Part shown: one piece after another, positions 7,065 to 9,705 of the stretch
Layout: every line of letters starts with the position of its first letter
Numbering within the stretch: position 1 is the stretch's first letter
Source of the DNA: Rickettsiales bacterium UBA1997
GTDB lineage: Bacteria; Pseudomonadota; Alphaproteobacteria; Rickettsiales; UBA1997
NCBI GenBank assembly: GCA_002335845.1
Contig: DDCV01000093.1
Location: forward strand, 1-9,705
Length of the DNA: 9,705 nucleotides
Reading direction: 5' to 3'
Notes under the pieces: model-generated
What the model saw: the letters and a program-made list of their open reading frames with translations, nothing else
Databases searched by the model: none
What the model was told of the DNA's origin: nothing
Translations under genes and position numbers: made by a program

Positions 7065-7691
7065 CTATTTAGATTGATTAGAATCTTGCTGCGGAGCTGC
7101 TTCTTCATTAGCAGATTCCGCTTCTTTTGCTGCAGATTCGCTTCTTGCCACTGATTTTAAGAGGTCTTCCTCTTCTTGAACTCTAGCTTGTTCAGCTTTT
7201 TTTGCTTCTTTTTGAGCATTCAAGATATCGTCAACCTCAGACTCGTTGCGACAAACTACTATTTGAACATCAAACTCAGCATCTGGGTGCAAAGAAACTT
7301 TGGCTTTTGAAACACCTATTACCTTAATTTGATTTTCTAGGAATATATGAGATCTCTCAATCAATTCTTGCTTAGCAATAGCATTGATTTTAGTTGCTAT
7401 CGTAGCAGCGGTAACCGAACCATAAAGACGACCATCATCAGAAGAGTTTTCTATTATGACAATATTTTTGCCGATTAAAGCTCTTTTAATTTCGTTAGAA
7501 ATTTCAATATTTTTCTTATTCTCTTCTTCAAAATGCTTTCTTTTTTCTTCAAAAAGCTTATTATTGATTTCGCTAAAATGGATGGCTTTTTTGCTAGGTA
7601 TTAAAAAATTTCTACCATAGCCACTCTTAACCTCAACTACATCACCAACATTTCCTAAACCAGAAACTGAAGATATTAAAATTACTTTCAT
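7065..7691 (-). CDS. rplI: Large-subunit ribosomal protein bL9 with a long acidic C-terminal tail
   Basis: bL9 binds 23S rRNA near the L1 stalk and reaches toward the neighbouring ribosome. The N-terminal RNA-binding domain is complete and holds the family signature, from G11 through GYGRNFLIPSKKAI (24-37). A long charged helix follows (about 42-72). The C-terminal domain runs to about residue 150 (DDGRLYGSVTAATIATKI at 85-102, VSLHPDAEFDVQIVV at 132-146). At 208 residues it is well above the usual size (149 in E. coli). The excess is a Glu/Ala/Lys/Gln-rich tail from about 158, likely a helix followed by a disordered end, with no fold I recognise. AGG lies nine bases before the ATG at 7691. 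It is the last gene of the rpsF-rpsR-rplI operon, 48 bp after rpsR. Confidence 0.96.
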   Translation of the reverse strand: MKVILISSVSGLGNVGDVVEVKSGYGRNFLIPSKKAIHFSEINNKLFEEKRKHFEEENKKNIEISNEIKRALIGKNIVIIENSSDDGRLYGSVTAATIATKINAIAKQELIERSHIFLENQIKVIGVSKAKVSLHPDAEFDVQIVVCRNESEVDDILNAQKEAKKAEQARVQEEEDLLKSVARSESAAKEAESANEEAAPQQDSNQSK

Positions 7692-7739
7692 TTACAAAAC
7701 CTAATATAATTATGCGAAAAACTCTTATTTGAATTTCTT

Positions 7740-8039
7740 TTAAGAAATATCAATTTTTTTGATTGGTGATAACAATGCTAACTGCCTTGCTCTTTTAATA
7801 GCAATAGCTAAAGCTTTTTGTTTTTTAGGAGAAACATGGGTAACTCTAGTTGGGTATATTTTACCTCTTTCTGACAGAAATTTATCAAGTAAAGTCAGAT
7901 TCTTATAGTTAATTTCTGAAATATCGAATTTTATTAAAGGGCATTTTTTCTTTTTTCTACTAAATACACCTTGGTTTACTAACGAAATCTTTAAAAGATC
8001 TTCTTCGTTATTATTTTTATTGTCTCTGTTGTCTTTCAT
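7740..8039 (-). CDS. rpsR: Small-subunit ribosomal protein bS18
   Basis: bS18 sits on the 30S platform and pairs with bS6 on the central domain of 16S rRNA. The 99-residue protein has a polar Asn/Asp-rich N-terminus (1-13) and a basic segment SRKKKKCPL (27-35). The conserved core follows: INYKNLTLLDKFLSERGKI (43-61), PTRVTHVSPKKQKALAIAIK (63-82) and RARQLALL (83-90). Many bacterial bS18 proteins are about 75-95 residues. The difference is at the variable ends. It begins 5 bp after the rpsF stop, so the two partner proteins are made from one message in near-equal amounts. No strong Shine-Dalgarno is visible, which suits coupling to rpsF translation. Confidence 0.97.
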   Translation of the reverse strand: MKDNRDNKNNNEEDLLKISLVNQGVFSRKKKKCPLIKFDISEINYKNLTLLDKFLSERGKIYPTRVTHVSPKKQKALAIAIKRARQLALLSPIKKIDIS

Positions 8040-8044
8040 ATTAA

Positions 8045-8455
8045 TTATACTTCAATTCTAACACTGGAAATCTTGAGTTCAAGAGGTGTTGGCTCTTTTT
8101 TCTCTCTGGCTTTTGAGGCCTTATATTCTATAGCTTTTTTTGATGAAAATAAAGCTGTTTTTTCATCATGCTTATGGGTTTTAAAGGTAAAACTCCTTAC
8201 AACATTTTCATCAAAGCCAATAATTCTTTTTAATTCATTTATAGCTGGAACATCAGCATTAATATTCATTAAAAAATAATGACCTCTAGAATATTTCTTA
8301 ATTTTATAAGCGAAGCTTCGAAGCCCCCAATATTCTGTGGATACAACCTCGCCCTTGCCGTCGGTTATTATTTTAGAAAACTTATCACATAAGCTATCAA
8401 CCATATCAACAGTCAAATCCTGCCTAGCAATAACAATAGTCTCGTAAAGAGCCAT
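8045..8455 (-). CDS. rpsF: Small-subunit ribosomal protein bS6
   Basis: bS6 forms a heterodimer with bS18 on the 30S platform. The ferredoxin-like domain covers residues 1-95: MALYETIVIARQDL at the start, GLRSFAYKIKKYSRGHYFLM (44-63, containing the family signature), then IIGFDENVVRSFTFK (78-92). A basic tail follows (93-136) and ends KISSVRIEV. Such tails vary widely in length, and 136 residues is within the family range. It is the first gene of rpsF-rpsR-rplI. E. coli has priB between rpsF and rpsR, and here it is absent, as expected outside the beta and gamma classes. The promoter should lie in the 148-bp gap shared with smpB, but I find no convincing minus-strand -35/-10 pair there. Confidence 0.97.
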   Translation of the reverse strand: MALYETIVIARQDLTVDMVDSLCDKFSKIITDGKGEVVSTEYWGLRSFAYKIKKYSRGHYFLMNINADVPAINELKRIIGFDENVVRSFTFKTHKHDEKTALFSSKKAIEYKASKAREKKEPTPLELKISSVRIEV

Positions 8456-8541
8456 AAATAAAACAATTCAGTTGGTTTGTAAGTCTCTAAGTTTTTACTT
8501 GATCTAATTAATTAAATCATTCAAAGCAGACTAATAAAAGA

Positions 8542-8570
8542 TTGAAAAAAATATTAAAACAAATTTTAAT
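8542..8570 (+). promoter_or_regulatory. Candidate sigma-70-type promoter for smpB-recG
   Basis: TTGAAA (8542-8547) and TTTAAT (8565-8570) are separated by exactly 17 bp. Each box differs from consensus at only one or two positions. Transcription would start near 8577, about 27 bases before the smpB ATG. A 12-bp dyad, ATTGCAAGCAAT (8569-8580), overlaps the -10 edge and start point and could be an operator or chance. This is the best promoter match I found in the window, though AT richness makes false matches easy. Confidence 0.45.
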
Positions 8571-8603
8571 TGCAAGCAATGTTTCACTCTTCTATTTAAA
8601 GAA

Positions 8604-9038
8604 ATGCAAATTCTAAATCGCAAAGCAAAGTTTAACTACATCATAGAAGATGAAATTGAGGCCGGAGTTCAACTCTTAGGCAGCGAAGTTAAGTCAATTC
8701 GGCAAGGCAAAGTTAGTCTCAATGAATCTTATATAGCTCAAATAAAAGGAGAGTTATTTTTGCTTAATGCCAATATCTCTGAATATAAAGGTGCCAATAA
8801 ATTTAATCATGAGCCCACGCGGCCTCGCAAGCTATTATTACGCAAAAAGCAGATTGAAAAACTAGCTGGCAAAACTGATATTAAAGGCTATTCAATAATC
8901 CCACTCAAAATTTATTTTAACCAAAAAAACTATGCCAAAATTTTGATTGGACTTGGCAAGGGTAAAAAACTTTATGATAAAAGAGATACCATCAAAAAGC
9001 GTGATGAGCAGCGCCGACAAAATAGAGAAATAGATTAA
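8604..9038 (+). CDS. smpB: SsrA (tmRNA)-binding protein SmpB
   Basis: SmpB binds tmRNA and brings it to stalled ribosomes for trans-translation, placing its C-terminal tail in the empty mRNA channel. The 144-residue protein, slightly shorter than the E. coli one (160), starts NRKAKFNYIIEDEIEAGVQL (5-24). It continues with LLGSEVKSIRQGKVSLNESY (24-43), GANKFNHEPTRPRKLLL (63-79), and GYSIIPLKIYF (95-105). It ends in the basic tail GKGKKLYDKRDTIKKRDEQR (118-137). An AAAGAA stretch just before the ATG may serve as a weak ribosome site. recG follows after 9 bp, so the two are probably co-transcribed. The tmRNA gene itself is not in the window. Confidence 0.96.
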   Translation: MQILNRKAKFNYIIEDEIEAGVQLLGSEVKSIRQGKVSLNESYIAQIKGELFLLNANISEYKGANKFNHEPTRPRKLLLRKKQIEKLAGKTDIKGYSIIPLKIYFNQKNYAKILIGLGKGKKLYDKRDTIKKRDEQRRQNREID

Positions 9039-9047
9039 AAATAATTC

Positions 9048-9705
9048 ATGCTTCTTGACCCGCTATCAAAAATTAAAGGAGTCGGTCAAATTATAGAGCA
9101 AAATCTCATCTCGCTGATTGGTGGCAATAAGATTTTTGATTTATTATTGCACAAGCCGAGTAAAATAGAAAAAATATCTATTCAGCCTCGTCTTTTTGAA
9201 GTAAAAAATGATCAATTAATTATCATTAAAGCCAAGGTAGAATCTCATCATAAACCTTCAAAACCAAGAATTCCCTACAAAGTAACCTGCTACACTCCAA
9301 CGGGATTTGTAAATTTGGTTTTCTTTAAAATATTTCCTTATCAAATCAATCAAATGCCTGTTGGCAAAGAAATTGCAATTCTTGGTGTTTTTCAAAAAAA
9401 ATCCGATGAAAATCAAATTACGCATCCAGAGGCTATACTACCAATTAATGAAATCGACTCATTACCTAAAATAAAAATTACCTACCCTCTCAAATATCCC
9501 CTAAGTAACAAATTATTAAATAGTAAAATTAAACAAGTTTTAGAAAAAATTATTAAAAAAAATTCAGAGCAAGATCCGAATAAATATGAATGGATCGATA
9601 AAAACCTAAAAAATAAAAAAAAATGGCCTAATTTTTTAGACTCTTTGAAAGCTATTCATTTTTTTGAGTATGAAAGTTTGATTTCGCATCATGCTGCGCT
9701 TGATG
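9048..9705 (+). CDS. recG: ATP-dependent DNA helicase RecG, N-terminal 219 codons
   Basis: RecG remodels stalled replication forks and branch-migrates Holliday junctions. Only the N-terminal part is present, and the frame is still open at the right edge. Visible family landmarks are LSKIKGVGQIIEQNL (6-20, the helix-hairpin-like start) and KIFDLLLHKPSKIEK (28-42). The OB-fold wedge domain that splits the fork lies at about 50-140 (VNLVFFKIFPYQI, PVGKEIAILGVF, ITHPEAILP). KITYPLKYPLSNKLLNSKI (143-161) follows, then WIDKNLKNKKKWPNFLDSLK (182-201) with AIHFFEYESL, matching the segment before the helicase domain. The ATP-binding motifs would lie beyond the window. ATG 9048 is 9 bp after the smpB stop. 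Sequence identity to well-known RecG proteins looks low, but the order of motifs is clear. Confidence 0.9.
   Translation, partial: MLLDPLSKIKGVGQIIEQNLISLIGGNKIFDLLLHKPSKIEKISIQPRLFEVKNDQLIIIKAKVESHHKPSKPRIPYKVTCYTPTGFVNLVFFKIFPYQINQMPVGKEIAILGVFQKKSDENQITHPEAILPINEIDSLPKIKITYPLKYPLSNKLLNSKIKQVLEKIIKKNSEQDPNKYEWIDKNLKNKKKWPNFLDSLKAIHFFEYESLISHHAALD

Noticed and set aside
8073..8279. Plus-strand open frame of 68 codons opposite rpsF
   Set aside because: It is antisense to a certain ribosomal protein gene with no motif of its own. The same holds for the short frames at 999-1187 and 1742-1930 (opposite icd) and 3454-3639 (opposite the membrane-protein gene).
8456..8603. Possible S6:S18-binding autoregulatory leader upstream of rpsF
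   Set aside because: As I recall, known leaders of this kind carry a conserved CCG in a bulged hairpin. The leader nearest rpsF has no CCG and no convincing stem.
1..9705. CRISPR array, tRNA, rRNA, toxin-antitoxin or defence genes
   Set aside because: I looked on both strands and found no regularly spaced direct repeats, no cloverleaf-like sequence and no reading frame with such motifs.

Overview
The window looks like chromosome of an AT-rich alphaproteobacterium, most likely of the order Rickettsiales. The evidence is the very low GC of both genes and gaps, the long isocitrate dehydrogenase with a C-terminal extension ending FDGEAGYSAAQGE (the Thermus/Rickettsia type), the rpsF-rpsR-rplI order without priB, and a decayed IS1595-type insertion sequence. 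The order is inferred from remembered family features, not from a search.

Layout from left to right. Positions 1-801 (minus) hold the N-terminal 267 residues of an MscS-family mechanosensitive channel that runs off the left edge. Just upstream on the same strand is icd (848-2347). A 75-bp divergent gap separates icd from a plus-strand pair: a 692-residue polytopic membrane protein of unknown function (2423-4501), and lnt, apolipoprotein N-acyltransferase (4476-5939), which overlaps it by 26 bp. The 1.1 kb between the convergent genes lnt and rplI has no intact gene. It holds a 164-bp near-perfect palindrome touching the lnt stop codon, a short open-frame fragment, a 736-bp IS1595/IS1016-type element with perfect 18-bp ends and a dead transposase inserted in that fragment, and a strong hairpin after rplI. 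Then come rplI, rpsR and rpsF (7065-8455, minus), a 148-bp divergent gap with a good promoter candidate, smpB (8604-9038) and the first 219 codons of recG (9048 to the right edge).

Most of the window is housekeeping: a TCA-cycle enzyme, lipoprotein maturation, a small-subunit/large-subunit ribosomal protein operon, trans-translation (SmpB) and replication-fork repair (RecG). The accessory content is confined to the lnt-rplI gap, where two unrelated insertions sit within 75 bp of each other. I see no defence system, CRISPR array, toxin-antitoxin pair, tRNA or rRNA. The items most worth a second look are the palindrome at the end of lnt together with the missing last membrane helix of Lnt, the NAD-type coenzyme residues in Icd, the reconstructable empty site of the IS, and the unknown membrane protein coupled to lnt.
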